Shown here in pieces: positions 17,743 through 26,423 of a DNA stretch of 64,000 nucleotides. The notes beneath the pieces are model-generated. The model had not been told where the DNA came from, did no database searches, and saw only the letters and a program-made list of their open reading frames with translations. Both the position numbers and the translations under genes were made by a program. Each line of letters opens with the position of its first letter. Within the stretch, counting starts at the first letter, position 1. Source of the stretch: a virus; the IMG/VR virus record IMGVR_UViG_3300035665_000001, positions 242,334 to 306,333 of that record; one strand, given 5' to 3'.

Positions 17743-18420
17743 ATGAAATTTGATTATAAAGGAAATTCATATAAACTTATTTTATTGAGTGTTACTGGAT
17801 CGAGATTGTACGGTACTTTTTATGATAGTGCCGATCCAGATAGACAACATCCATTTTTACAAAATTATTCGAGTGATGACGATTTTAGAGGAGTTATGGT
17901 TGCTCATCCTGATACCAAAGTTGGTTTGGAAGGTAAAATAGAAGAAATTGAGTTGAAGAAAGATTCTGATGGAAATGTAACACAGGATAGTATTGATTTG
18001 ATTGACGAAATTAATAAAAAATTAGGAAAACAGGTTCTTAAACATGATGCCGATCTAATTATTTACGAAGTAAAAAAATTCATTAAATTGGCATTAGAAA
18101 ACAATCCAAATATAATGGATATTATTTATACCGATGATGATGCGGTTGTTTACGAAAACAAAAAAGGTAAAAAATTAAGAAAAAATGGTAAAGATATTTT
18201 TATGTCTTTAAAAACCAAATTTACTTTTTCCGGTTATGCTGTTGGTCAATTAAAAAGAATTAGAGGTACCATTCAATATTCTGACAAGACATTGAAAATT
18301 TTAACAGAGGCTTTGAAATCTGGTGATATTGATGATGCCTGGTTACAAAACAATTTTAAAGGTTTGCATAGACAAAAATTAATGCAAGATCACATTAAAG
18401 TTATCAATCATACTACCTAG
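17743..18420 (+). CDS. RlaP-like nucleotidyltransferase, N-terminal half
   Basis: TGSRLYGT near residue 19 and SSDDDFRGV near residue 46 form the GS...DxD active site of RlaP-type (RNA-ligase-associated) nucleotidyltransferases. IIYEVKKFIKLALENNPNIMD follows, as in that family. The C-terminal part of the family is encoded by the next gene, 14 bases downstream, so this looks like a gene split in two. Confidence 0.75.
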   Translation: MKFDYKGNSYKLILLSVTGSRLYGTFYDSADPDRQHPFLQNYSSDDDFRGVMVAHPDTKVGLEGKIEEIELKKDSDGNVTQDSIDLIDEINKKLGKQVLKHDADLIIYEVKKFIKLALENNPNIMDIIYTDDDAVVYENKKGKKLRKNGKDIFMSLKTKFTFSGYAVGQLKRIRGTIQYSDKTLKILTEALKSGDIDDAWLQNNFKGLHRQKLMQDHIKVINHTT

Positions 18421-18434
18421 ATAGGGATTTAAAA

Positions 18435-19457
18435 ATGAATGTAAATGAAATTTTTGAAAAATATAACACTGATGAATCATTGACCTATGAACAGTTTGTA
18501 ACACCTAGTTTTTCTGGTGGTCATAATAAATGGATAAATCGGTATCCAAAAACAAATGTGGTTTTTAAAATTTTAGAACGTGCATGTTTGAAAAATGATA
18601 TTGATTATAATTGGATAACAGATTTTTTTGGTGGTAATGTATCCACTTATGTTTTAGGTATAAGTCAGCAAGATGCAAATAAATTAGGAAAACAAGTATC
18701 AATTAGTTGGGATGAATTCACTGAAAAATACTGTGACGATGATGCTTCTGAAACAACGATTACTGCTGATGAAATAAACACATACCGAAAACCAAAATTG
18801 GTGGATTATGTAACTGTAAAAAATTTAAAAGCCCAAAAAATACCAATGTCAACTTCAATATATGAATTTATTAATAAACCTTTAACCGATGGTCAAATAT
18901 CAATTTCTGATTTACAAATGACTGTTAGGGATTTTTTGATGAATTTTGCGAGTTTTCGGTCTATATCAAAAACACAATATAACATTTTTACATCTGTCAA
19001 TGGTAAAGGTGGTATTTTTGGTAGAAATGGGGATTTGAAGGCAATTGAACCTGTAGAAGTAGGAGAATTTTTATTCCAGGTAAGTATCGATGAGTTGAAC
19101 TATAAACGTGATGTAGATGAAATTCAAAAATTGTGGGAGTGGAGAACAGGTCGCAATGAATTGCGTGGAAAATACGAGGAACATTTTGGGTACGATGTAA
19201 AGCATATGAGTCATTTGTTTAGATTACTATTAGGTGCTATTAATATTCTCGAAACGGGTGAGTATCACCCTAGATTAAAAGGTGAAAACCTCAAATTTGT
19301 TAGAAATATTTTACGTGGTCAATATACTTACAATTATTTAATTGAATATACCTCGGTGTTGGAAGAAAAGATGGAAGAGGCTTATAAAACCTCTACTTTA
19401 CCAGAAACAGCTAATCATAAGAAAGCCAACAAACTACTTTTGGAATTATCATACTAA
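18435..19457 (+). CDS. RlaP-like nucleotidyltransferase, C-terminal half
   Basis: The last 130 residues carry the family's C-terminal signature: WEWRTGRNELRGKYEEHFGYDVKH is the helix with conserved Arg-Asn and Gly-Tyr-Asp-x-Lys-His, followed by LFRLLLGAINILETGEY and STLPETANHKKANKLL. The first 170 residues are not recognised and may be an insertion or phage-specific domain. Presumably it assembles with the product of 17743-18420. Confidence 0.65.
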   Translation: MNVNEIFEKYNTDESLTYEQFVTPSFSGGHNKWINRYPKTNVVFKILERACLKNDIDYNWITDFFGGNVSTYVLGISQQDANKLGKQVSISWDEFTEKYCDDDASETTITADEINTYRKPKLVDYVTVKNLKAQKIPMSTSIYEFINKPLTDGQISISDLQMTVRDFLMNFASFRSISKTQYNIFTSVNGKGGIFGRNGDLKAIEPVEVGEFLFQVSIDELNYKRDVDEIQKLWEWRTGRNELRGKYEEHFGYDVKHMSHLFRLLLGAINILETGEYHPRLKGENLKFVRNILRGQYTYNYLIEYTSVLEEKMEEAYKTSTLPETANHKKANKLLLELSY

Positions 19458-19502
19458 GTTGTTGATAAATATTTGTGATTATTTTGAAATTAAAACAACC
19501 AA

Positions 19503-19526
19503 TTGGGGGTGTCACCCCATATTTTT
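19503..19526 (+). terminator. Short GC hairpin with T run before the Acb1 gene
   Basis: GGGGT-GTC-ACCCC followed by ATATTTTT, between the RlaP half and the Acb1 gene. It probably attenuates rather than fully stops readthrough. Confidence 0.6.
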
Positions 19527-19536
19527 AGAGAGATTT

Positions 19537-20037
19537 ATGAAAGTTAATGAGTTATTAGAAAAAGAGACAGTAAAAGGATTGTATGCTGCGGTAAAATTTT
19601 CCAAGGATACAATTGATAGAATTTTAAAGTATTGTGGGGATAAGGACATTCCAAATATTTTAAACCCTGAAGATTTCCATAGTACATTATGTTATTCTCG
19701 CAAACTTGTTCCTGATTTTAAACCAGTAGATGAATTATTTGAAGAGGGTAAACCAAAAAAATTTGAAATTTGGGAAAGTCCACCAAATGCGTTTAAAGAG
19801 GAAAAAACCTTTTGTTTGGTATTAAAATATTCATCATCTTATATGGAAAATAGATTTAAAGAAATTATGGATATGGGTGCAACTTATGATTATGATGAGT
19901 ATAAACCCCATTTAACCATTAGTTATGATGTTGGGGAAGGGTTTGATGTTAGTAAATTGGTTGATATTGATGCTATCGCACCTTTAGATATTATTGGTGA
20001 GTATTCGGAAGAGTTGGATTTGGATAAAAACTATTAA
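19537..20037 (+). CDS. acb1: Anti-CBASS cyclic-nucleotide phosphodiesterase
   Basis: A 2H phosphoesterase of 166 residues with both active-site tetrads, HSTL (His48, Thr50) and HLTI (His125, Thr127). The overall order TVKGLYAAVKFSKDTIDRI, FHSTLCYSRKL and YDEYKPHLTISYD is that of the T4 gp57B/Acb1 family, which degrades the cyclic di- and trinucleotides made by CBASS and so blocks abortive infection. Start at 19537 chosen by AGAGAG and homology; the upstream extension of the open frame is out of family. N-terminus MKVNELLEKE resembles leaders of three other genes here. Confidence 0.9.
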   Translation: MKVNELLEKETVKGLYAAVKFSKDTIDRILKYCGDKDIPNILNPEDFHSTLCYSRKLVPDFKPVDELFEEGKPKKFEIWESPPNAFKEEKTFCLVLKYSSSYMENRFKEIMDMGATYDYDEYKPHLTISYDVGEGFDVSKLVDIDAIAPLDIIGEYSEELDLDKNY

Positions 20038-20048
20038 AGGTTTAGTTC

Positions 20049-20405
20049 ATGTTAGAAATAAAAGAAATAAATTATAAATCTATTTTGGATAATCATTTTG
20101 CAAATGGTGATATAGTGGTATGTGCTGTCGTTGCAAATCCAAATTGTTTTAGTTGTATCACCAATGGTAAAAATATTAACAATTTTAGGTTACAATACCC
20201 TAAAAATAACATTCATTTTTATTTTGTTGATTATGTAAAATCGAATATATTACAGAATTACAGTGAATTTTCACAAATTTCGGCATACCCCAAAATTATT
20301 ATTTTTGATGGAAGTTGGGATAAAAAAGAATTTTTGGGTGGTGTTATTCCTGTAAATAAATTGGAACAGTTATTTAAATCATCTGTTAGATATAATATTG
20401 ATTAA
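20049..20405 (+). CDS. Thioredoxin-like protein
   Basis: 118 residues. CFSC (Cys33, Cys36) lies after a beta strand, and AYPKIIIFDG provides the cis-proline strand of the thioredoxin fold. It may serve a phage ribonucleotide reductase or another redox enzyme, but none is in this window. Confidence 0.7.
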   Translation: MLEIKEINYKSILDNHFANGDIVVCAVVANPNCFSCITNGKNINNFRLQYPKNNIHFYFVDYVKSNILQNYSEFSQISAYPKIIIFDGSWDKKEFLGGVIPVNKLEQLFKSSVRYNID

Positions 20406-20430
20406 ATTAAAATAATTAAACTGTGTTGGG

Positions 20431-21489
20431 TTATTTAATGATAAGTTTAAAATTATAACCCAATAATTTAACTGCGTCAAATTTTGCATTGTTTCTATTT
20501 AAACAAACATTTAAAGTGTATTTCGATTTTACCTCAATAATTATGTTTTCATTTGGAATGAAAATATCTGGGTAGTATCTACTAGTTATACCTTCAAATT
20601 CATAATATATAACCGGCATGTTATTTGCATCGGTGACAATATCTTCAAACTGATAACCTGAATTTTCTAAGTCGTTTAAAACCATAGGTTCATATCCTTG
20701 AACAATGGAAACTTGACCAGTTTTCCAACTATATTCCTTTTTACGAAAACAGTTTTTTCTGTTCTTTTCAAAAACGGTGGTTGATTTCATTGGATGTATA
20801 ACACCATATTTTTTAAGGTTGGTTTCCTGTGTCTTATTTAATAATTGTTGGCATTGTGATGGATGATCAACACCATATATTTCATTCATTTTTTTAGTAA
20901 GGTGCGATGAACCAAAAATGAAATCACAGCCGTACTTTGTTTGATTGGTAGCTTTAATCTTGTTTCGAATTTTCAAATTTTGGATTGGTCTTCTCACACC
21001 ATATTTCTCTAAATTTGAATTTTCCACTTTTTCTTTAATTGACGCACATTGTGATGGGTTCTCAAAACCAAACACTGTCATTGAGGTATTTTTAAATTTG
21101 TTTTGTATGTTTTCGTTTTGCATAGGAAATTCAACACCATATTTTTCAAGATTTGATTTCTTAATTTTTTCCTTGACTGAATTCAGTTTTGAAACATTGT
21201 CAACACCATACTTAACGATATTATTCACTTTTCTGGTATGTTCTCGACAACAACCACTGGTAAGAATTGTTTGCTTTGTGAAAATTCGTAAGTTTTCACA
21301 TCCTGATAATCCACATCTTGGCACAGAACTGAAACCATGTTTAAGTAAGTAGAAAATCTCATGTATAGTATAATCCACAAAATTATATTGTTTAGCCTTT
21401 AAAGATAGGTAATCTTTCAATTCTTTGGAGAATTGTGCTGGTTTTGGTTTAATTTTTTCAAATTCTATTTTTAACATTTTTTCCATCAT
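20431..21489 (-). CDS. Homing endonuclease with KYGV repeats and PD-(D/E)XK nuclease domain
   Basis: 352 residues. The N-terminal part has a Cys/His motif (C-G-L-S-G-C ... CCREH) like the remnants at 1145 and 30303. Residues about 85-245 are tandem repeats of NLEKYGV-P-Q---I--K, a DNA-reading module. The C-terminus has RYYPDIFIP...IIIEVKS, the Asp and Glu-x-Lys of a PD-(D/E)XK nuclease. Lies between a convergent thioredoxin gene and a divergent metallopeptidase gene. Confidence 0.82.
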   Translation of the reverse strand: MMEKMLKIEFEKIKPKPAQFSKELKDYLSLKAKQYNFVDYTIHEIFYLLKHGFSSVPRCGLSGCENLRIFTKQTILTSGCCREHTRKVNNIVKYGVDNVSKLNSVKEKIKKSNLEKYGVEFPMQNENIQNKFKNTSMTVFGFENPSQCASIKEKVENSNLEKYGVRRPIQNLKIRNKIKATNQTKYGCDFIFGSSHLTKKMNEIYGVDHPSQCQQLLNKTQETNLKKYGVIHPMKSTTVFEKNRKNCFRKKEYSWKTGQVSIVQGYEPMVLNDLENSGYQFEDIVTDANNMPVIYYEFEGITSRYYPDIFIPNENIIIEVKSKYTLNVCLNRNNAKFDAVKLLGYNFKLIIK

Positions 21490-21535
21490 ATCACCATATT
21501 AATTTTTAACAATGTTACCATTTTATATTGTTTGT

Positions 21536-21543
21536 TGTATAAT
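21536..21543 (+). promoter_or_regulatory. TGTATAAT promoter element
   Basis: 38 bases upstream of the start at 21581, in the gap between divergent genes. Confidence 0.5.
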
Positions 21544-21580
21544 ATATTAAATTATAAACAATTATTTATTTGGATTACTA

Positions 21581-23065
21581 ATGGCTAAAGAATATAATGA
21601 ACCAAAAGAATTTGATGTATCCACTTTAACCGAACAAGCAATTGCAGAAGCATTAGCGGAGGTACAATCAAAATGGCATGATTTAGGTAATGGTATTAAA
21701 GCAAAATCTAAATTAACCGATAAAATGGAAGAAAAATTAACGTCATTAGTTTCAGCTGCAAAATCTGGTAATTGGAAACAACAGTTAGAAGAAGCTATTG
21801 TACAGATGATTACTTATAATTATTCTACACAGGAATCTCTACTGTGGTATGGACATCTGATTTGCCAATGTGAAATTAAGCGTGATTTATCTATGCCATC
21901 ACCTGCTGGTGTTAGATTTATGTTTAATAAATATGAACTGTTTATTAATCCACTATTATTTGGTTTATATACCACAGATGAACAAATCGCCATTTTAAAA
22001 CATGAAATGTTGCATATCATCAACATGCATATTGTTCGTCAAAAAGATAGAGAACATAAAAAATGGAATTTTTCAACGGACATTTCTATCAACCAGTTGA
22101 TTAAAAATATCCCTGTCGATGGTTTACAACCCGAAACCTTTAAATTTGATAAAAATCTTAATGCTGAACAATACTATGAATTATTTCCTATCGGTTTTGG
22201 TGGTTCGGGAGAAAATGATGATGACAGTGAAAACCAAAGTAATGCGGATACAAGCGGCAATGGTAGTGGAAATTCAACTGGTAAAGGTGATGAAATAGTT
22301 GATAATAATAAAAAATTAAAGGACATGATTTCATCTGCGTTACACCAAGTAAATTCGGGAATGGTCGGTGATCATTCAAAATGGCAGGAATCTGAAGGTG
22401 ATGCTGAAGCAGCAAAAGAAATTGCGAGACAAATGGCAGATACCGCAACACAAAAAAGTCGTGGATTGATGCCATCTGAGTGTTCGGATGCGATTACGAT
22501 GTTGAAAATGCAGGAACAGGTTAATTGGAAAAAAGAACTTAGAAAAATTGTTGGAAATAGAAAAGCGTTTTCTAAATTAACTATTAAGAAAAATGATAGA
22601 AGATTTCCCGATAGAAAAGATTTGCGTGGAAAAACCAATGATCATATTGCTGATATTTTGGTTGTTTTAGATGTTTCTGGATCTATGAGTGACGAGGAAT
22701 TACTATACGGTTTGAATGAAACTCGGGCTATTGCAGAAAAAGCTGGTGCTGCAGTTAAGATTATGCAAGTTGATACCGAACCCAAGTTGATAGAAAATTT
22801 TGACCCAAAATCTCGAAATTTTAACCGTCGTGGTTGTGGGGGAACTTATTTGTATCCTGCGATTGAATATGTGATGAAAAATAAAATTAGATTTGATGCA
22901 GTTGTTTTGGTAACTGATGGATATATAGAAACCACATGGGATTCTAAAATTCCAAGAGTTCCATTTATTTGGCTTGTTACTCAAGATAAAAATAATCTTG
23001 CACTTGATATTTCAACCTATCCAAGAATGAAATCACATACGTTGATTATTGAAAAGAAAAAGTAG
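21581..23065 (+). CDS. Metallopeptidase-like / VWA-domain protein (DUF2201 type)
   Basis: 494 residues. The first half carries LKHEMLHIINMH (about residues 139-150), an HExxH-type helix. The middle is a Gly/Ser/Asn/Asp-rich linker (about 205-245). The C-terminal half is a von Willebrand A fold with the metal-ion-dependent motif DVSGSMS near residue 364 and VLVTDGYIETTW. This architecture matches the DUF2201 family, which often works beside a MoxR-type AAA+ ATPase, though no such ATPase is in this window. Role in phage infection unknown. Confidence 0.75.
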   Translation: MAKEYNEPKEFDVSTLTEQAIAEALAEVQSKWHDLGNGIKAKSKLTDKMEEKLTSLVSAAKSGNWKQQLEEAIVQMITYNYSTQESLLWYGHLICQCEIKRDLSMPSPAGVRFMFNKYELFINPLLFGLYTTDEQIAILKHEMLHIINMHIVRQKDREHKKWNFSTDISINQLIKNIPVDGLQPETFKFDKNLNAEQYYELFPIGFGGSGENDDDSENQSNADTSGNGSGNSTGKGDEIVDNNKKLKDMISSALHQVNSGMVGDHSKWQESEGDAEAAKEIARQMADTATQKSRGLMPSECSDAITMLKMQEQVNWKKELRKIVGNRKAFSKLTIKKNDRRFPDRKDLRGKTNDHIADILVVLDVSGSMSDEELLYGLNETRAIAEKAGAAVKIMQVDTEPKLIENFDPKSRNFNRRGCGGTYLYPAIEYVMKNKIRFDAVVLVTDGYIETTWDSKIPRVPFIWLVTQDKNNLALDISTYPRMKSHTLIIEKKK

Positions 23066-23073
23066 ATGCCACT

Positions 23074-23110
23074 ACATTAAGTGAGACTTTAAAACAGTCT
23101 CACTTATGTG
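23074..23110. terminator. Bidirectional hairpin between convergent genes
   Basis: An 11-bp perfect stem (TAAGTGAGACT at 23078-23088 with its complement at 23096-23106), extended by ACA/TGT, with a 7-nt loop. It separates the VWA gene from a converging endonuclease. Confidence 0.65.
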
Positions 23111-23115
23111 TAATA

Positions 23116-24183
23116 TTATGAATTGTGTAAATAATAATTACTCATTACTTCGTATCTACTCACCGGTTCACCGGTACGTTTTAAAATGAGAAATTCAAAA
23201 TCAAAACCTGCATTTTTTGATGCTTGTTCCTTTAAAAGATTAATTTTTAAGTATTTTGTGAAGGTATATTCACTTTTTACCTCGATGAATTTGTTTTCTT
23301 TGGGAATGAAAATATCAGTAACATACTGATGTTTGTTATTTTCACCATAATGAATTTTAGGGATGTTTTTTCTTTCTAAAATTAAGTCATTTTCATCATA
23401 TGTTTGCAAAAGAATATCTAATGCTAAATTTTCATATCCTTGAATTTTCACTAACTTACCACTAGGTAGAGTATAATCTTTCCACCTATACTTTTGTTGT
23501 TTCTCAAAAATTGCAATATCGTGTGATGGATTTCTTACACCATAGTTCTTAAAGCACGTTTTTTCTTTCTGAATTTTAACAGATAACAATTGTGATGGGT
23601 TGTCGACACCATATTTTTTAGCGAATGTAACTTTTGATTTTTCTTTCACTGTTTCCAATTGAAAAACATTGTCAACACCATATTTTTTCTGATTATTTTC
23701 TTTAAGGCATAACATTCTTGATGTGGCATTTACTTTGTTTTTCACAGAAATTTTGTTTTTGATTTCTTGGGAATAACTAGGGTTCACGACACCATATTTT
23801 TTTAACATGGTTTGTTCCTTTCTTAACTGGATTTCTTTCTTCTTTTCATTCGACTTAGAATTGAAGGTATTTTTAGCCTTATCAGCTATTTCTTTGTTTT
23901 GTTTCACATTTTCACATCCATATTTGATTAAGTTAGTCAATCGATAATTGTGATCTCTACAACATCCAAGTGAATATCCTCTCGAACCTTGTTTACCAAA
24001 TGACGCAAATTCGTTACAATTATGGTATTGGCATTTTGGTTTTTTCTCAACATGATTTTTTAAACAGAACATAGCTTCTTTTCTAGCAGTACACCAAGGA
24101 AATTGTTCTTCTAAATATAGTATTTCTACCACTGAGAGATTTTTAAATCTTTTCTTACGAGATAGATTTTCCAAATTTAGCAT
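23116..24183 (-). CDS. Homing endonuclease with KYGV repeats and PD-(D/E)XK nuclease domain
   Basis: 355 residues from the ATG at 24183, which has an AGGGTGGG site; an upstream TTG is less likely. Order of parts: a helical lead, a Cys/His region (CQYHNC ... CCRDHN), repeats KYG(V/C)-N-- with Lys-rich linkers over about residues 100-240, then VTDIFIP...FIEVKS, the nuclease Asp and Glu-x-Lys. Paralogue of the genes at 20431 and 29740. Confidence 0.82.
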   Translation of the reverse strand: MLNLENLSRKKRFKNLSVVEILYLEEQFPWCTARKEAMFCLKNHVEKKPKCQYHNCNEFASFGKQGSRGYSLGCCRDHNYRLTNLIKYGCENVKQNKEIADKAKNTFNSKSNEKKKEIQLRKEQTMLKKYGVVNPSYSQEIKNKISVKNKVNATSRMLCLKENNQKKYGVDNVFQLETVKEKSKVTFAKKYGVDNPSQLLSVKIQKEKTCFKNYGVRNPSHDIAIFEKQQKYRWKDYTLPSGKLVKIQGYENLALDILLQTYDENDLILERKNIPKIHYGENNKHQYVTDIFIPKENKFIEVKSEYTFTKYLKINLLKEQASKNAGFDFEFLILKRTGEPVSRYEVMSNYYLHNS

Positions 24184-24198
24184 TTTCACCCACCCTAT

Positions 24199-24206
24199 TG
24201 TATAAT
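24199..24206 (+). promoter_or_regulatory. TGTATAAT promoter element for the ParM-like gene
   Basis: 42 bases before the ATG at 24248 and just upstream of the divergent endonuclease start. Confidence 0.5.
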
Positions 24207-24247
24207 TCAAAACAGTTAAAATTATTTATAAAATTTGAGGACAAAAA

Positions 24248-25222
24248 ATGACAGATTATACCAAATGGAATACATTTTTATCTTGTGATGTGGGATATGG
24301 TGATATTAAAATTTCTCTAAAAAAAGAGGATGGAACTTTGTTGATAGCTAAGTTCCCGTCTGCTATTAGTTCCGTCAATCCAAAAAAATTTGGTGCGGGT
24401 GAAGCAGTTGAGTTTGAAGGTGCACACTACTTAATTGGTGAACAGGCCATAAACTATAAACCAGTTGAAATGAATGATTATGAAACATTAGAAAAATATG
24501 CACCTTTGTTGGTTTATCAGGCATTTAGAAAGTATGGTGAATTTGATACTCTTGTTACTGGATTGTCAATTAGGCAGGAAGATAAATCCCAGGATTTCAA
24601 AGACAGATTATCAAATTTTGTTATTGATGGACAGGAATACAACATTGATGTTAAATTATTACCTCAAGGTATTGGTGCAAAAATTGTCGTTGAAAAACAA
24701 TTTGGTGATATTTCCAATTATTTAGTTTGTGATGGTGGTTTTAATACTGTTGATTTAGTACCTGTATTTGATGGAAAAGCAGATATTCATTCAGTAGATG
24801 CTTTAGAAAACAGAGGTATTATTGAAGTTATTAACGAACTAATTGATTATATTGCCGGTGAATATAATATAGAACTAACACCAAAAGAAGCAAAGTATGC
24901 TCTCGATAACAAGAGTATTGAAATTTATGGTAAAGAAATTGATTTGACATTAGAAATCAACAAAATAACAAAAGAATATTCAAAAGAATTAATTCGACAA
25001 ATTGAAAGAAAATTCAAAAAATCATGGCATAAGTTTCAAAAAGTTATTATTGTTGGTGGTTTATCTCACTTTGTTGATACTACAGTATATGAACATCTAG
25101 TAACTGTTCCTAAAGGAGAGTATTATAATGTTATTGGATTCCAAAAATTCGCAGAAGAAAGATTAACAGATGTTTCACCTACCAAACCAAAAGTGGTTAG
25201 ACGTAGAGTATCAAATCTCTAA
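24248..25222 (+). CDS. ParM/Alp-type actin-like protein
   Basis: 324 residues, the normal ParM length. Phosphate 1 motif near the N-terminus (SCDVGYGDIKISL), phosphate 2 motif near residue 164 (CDGGFNTVDLVPVF) and adenosine motif near 276 (IIVGGLSHF) give a complete actin ATPase fold. ParM relatives build filaments that push plasmids apart; phage versions may position genomes or the replication site. No ParR-like partner was recognised beside it. Confidence 0.82.
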   Translation: MTDYTKWNTFLSCDVGYGDIKISLKKEDGTLLIAKFPSAISSVNPKKFGAGEAVEFEGAHYLIGEQAINYKPVEMNDYETLEKYAPLLVYQAFRKYGEFDTLVTGLSIRQEDKSQDFKDRLSNFVIDGQEYNIDVKLLPQGIGAKIVVEKQFGDISNYLVCDGGFNTVDLVPVFDGKADIHSVDALENRGIIEVINELIDYIAGEYNIELTPKEAKYALDNKSIEIYGKEIDLTLEINKITKEYSKELIRQIERKFKKSWHKFQKVIIVGGLSHFVDTTVYEHLVTVPKGEYYNVIGFQKFAEERLTDVSPTKPKVVRRRVSNL

Positions 25223-25253
25223 TCACTAATCCAAATTAATAGTTCAATAACTT

Positions 25254-25292
25254 AAAGCTGTAGCCAACCTTTCATTAGTTGCTACAGCTTTT
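25254..25292 (+). terminator. Strong Rho-independent terminator after the ParM-like gene
   Basis: AAAGCTGTAGC pairs with GCTACAGCTTT (11 bp, extended by AAC/GTT past a bulged C) and is followed by further T. It is followed by about 175 bases without a gene, in which I see only a TGTATAAT element. Confidence 0.85.
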
Positions 25293-25430
25293 CTATGTTG
25301 GTAACTAAATTTAAAACTGCTAAATATCCATTCTCAAAAGTTATGTCGGTGGGAATAATAATCTTCGGTTCCTCTCAATAATTAAGATTTGCCGACTTTT
25401 TAACAATTTCTCCATTTTCACTTATTTCAT

Positions 25431-25438
25431 TGTATAAT
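25431..25438 (+). promoter_or_regulatory. TGTATAAT promoter element
   Basis: 32 bases before the ATG at 25470, following the terminator at 25254; starts a new transcription unit. Confidence 0.55.
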
Positions 25439-25469
25439 AAGTCATATTTTATTATTTTAGGAGTTTGAT

Positions 25470-25703
25470 ATGTCTTATATAATCAGTGTTGTTTCCGTTG
25501 TGGTTTTTGTTATTTTACTTTCATCGTATACTATGGTATCAAAAACTTCGGAGGAAGACAGATTGAGAATGATTGATTCATTAACACTTGATGAAGCAAA
25601 AAATATATTACGTATTTGTGCATTGAATTCATCTTCATGGTCGGATTGTTATAATGGTATGCAAATTATTCGGATGGATACAAAACAAGAAACCCAATTG
25701 TAA
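25470..25703 (+). CDS. Small membrane protein, 77 aa
   Basis: One N-terminal membrane helix (about residues 3-22), then a charged helix and a Cys pair (ICALNSSSWSDC). Start supported by TAGGAG. Its shape resembles the gene at 13426: short helix, then a soluble tail with two Cys. Role unknown. Confidence 0.5.
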   Translation: MSYIISVVSVVVFVILLSSYTMVSKTSEEDRLRMIDSLTLDEAKNILRICALNSSSWSDCYNGMQIIRMDTKQETQL

Positions 25704-25717
25704 AAAAGGAAAAATAT

Positions 25718-25963
25718 ATGATTAATTATGATGAGTTGACTGCTGTTGAGATTGAAAAACTTTTCGATAAATGGTTTGACACTCAAACAAAACAAGGGTT
25801 GACAGATTTTAGAATTTCAATAAATGAAACCACCAAAGATCCTGTTGATGTAAAAAGAGAAATTTTAAAAATGGAGCAACATATCACAAATGGTAATTTT
25901 GAAATTGTTTCAGAACATGACTCATTTGACGATTTTCCAATGAATATAATTGTGAAAAATTAA
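25718..25963 (+). CDS. Hypothetical protein, 81 aa
   Basis: Acidic soluble protein, AAGGA upstream of the ATG. No recognised motif. Confidence 0.5.
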   Translation: MINYDELTAVEIEKLFDKWFDTQTKQGLTDFRISINETTKDPVDVKREILKMEQHITNGNFEIVSEHDSFDDFPMNIIVKN

Positions 25964-25984
25964 CCCCCAGAATTTTATCAATTT

Positions 25985-26004
25985 CACCACCCTAATGGGT
26001 GGTG
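25985..26004 (+). terminator. GC-rich hairpin between 25963 and 26029
   Basis: CACCACCC-TAAT-GGGTGGTG, 8 bp with a tetraloop. It lacks a T run, so it may be an RNA-processing or stability element rather than a terminator. Confidence 0.4.
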
Positions 26005-26028
26005 TGATTAATTTGAAAGAGAGATAAT

Positions 26029-26397
26029 ATGATTACGCGGGCTGAGTGTTGTAAACAAATTAAAAAGCCAATACATTGGCTTGAAGCAATAGAAAAGGAA
26101 TTCAGTATCCAACTTATTTCGCAGGAGGATGGCACCTATTCTGTTGATGAGTTACTAAAATTACAACGGTTAGATAAGGAAAGATATGATTCTGCAATTA
26201 ATCTTAATGAGGTGTTGTGGAATCAATATGGTGATTCGGTTGATAAATTATGGTTGTCAGAATTGAAAAAATCTTGTTTTGAGATTGGTGTACCCGAAGA
26301 GAAATTTGAAAAGATTTATTCTTATGTCGATAGTAAAATAAACAATCCGGATGATTTTTTTAAAGAAATTTCAGAATTATGGGAAGTATTCAAATAA
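26029..26397 (+). CDS. Hypothetical protein, 122 aa
   Basis: Helical, acidic soluble protein with AGAGAG upstream of the ATG. The N-terminal 40 residues could form a small helix-turn-helix but this is not certain. Confidence 0.5.
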   Translation: MITRAECCKQIKKPIHWLEAIEKEFSIQLISQEDGTYSVDELLKLQRLDKERYDSAINLNEVLWNQYGDSVDKLWLSELKKSCFEIGVPEEKFEKIYSYVDSKINNPDDFFKEISELWEVFK

Positions 26398-26423
26398 TGT
26401 TAGATTTAAGAATAAGGTAAAGT

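Noticed and set aside
19342-19536. N-terminal extension of Acb1
   Set aside because: The open frame overlaps the preceding gene and crosses a hairpin with T run; the family start matches 19537.
25292-25430. Gene in the gap after the ParM-like gene
   Set aside because: No frame with a start and ribosome site; only a terminator before it and a promoter element after it.
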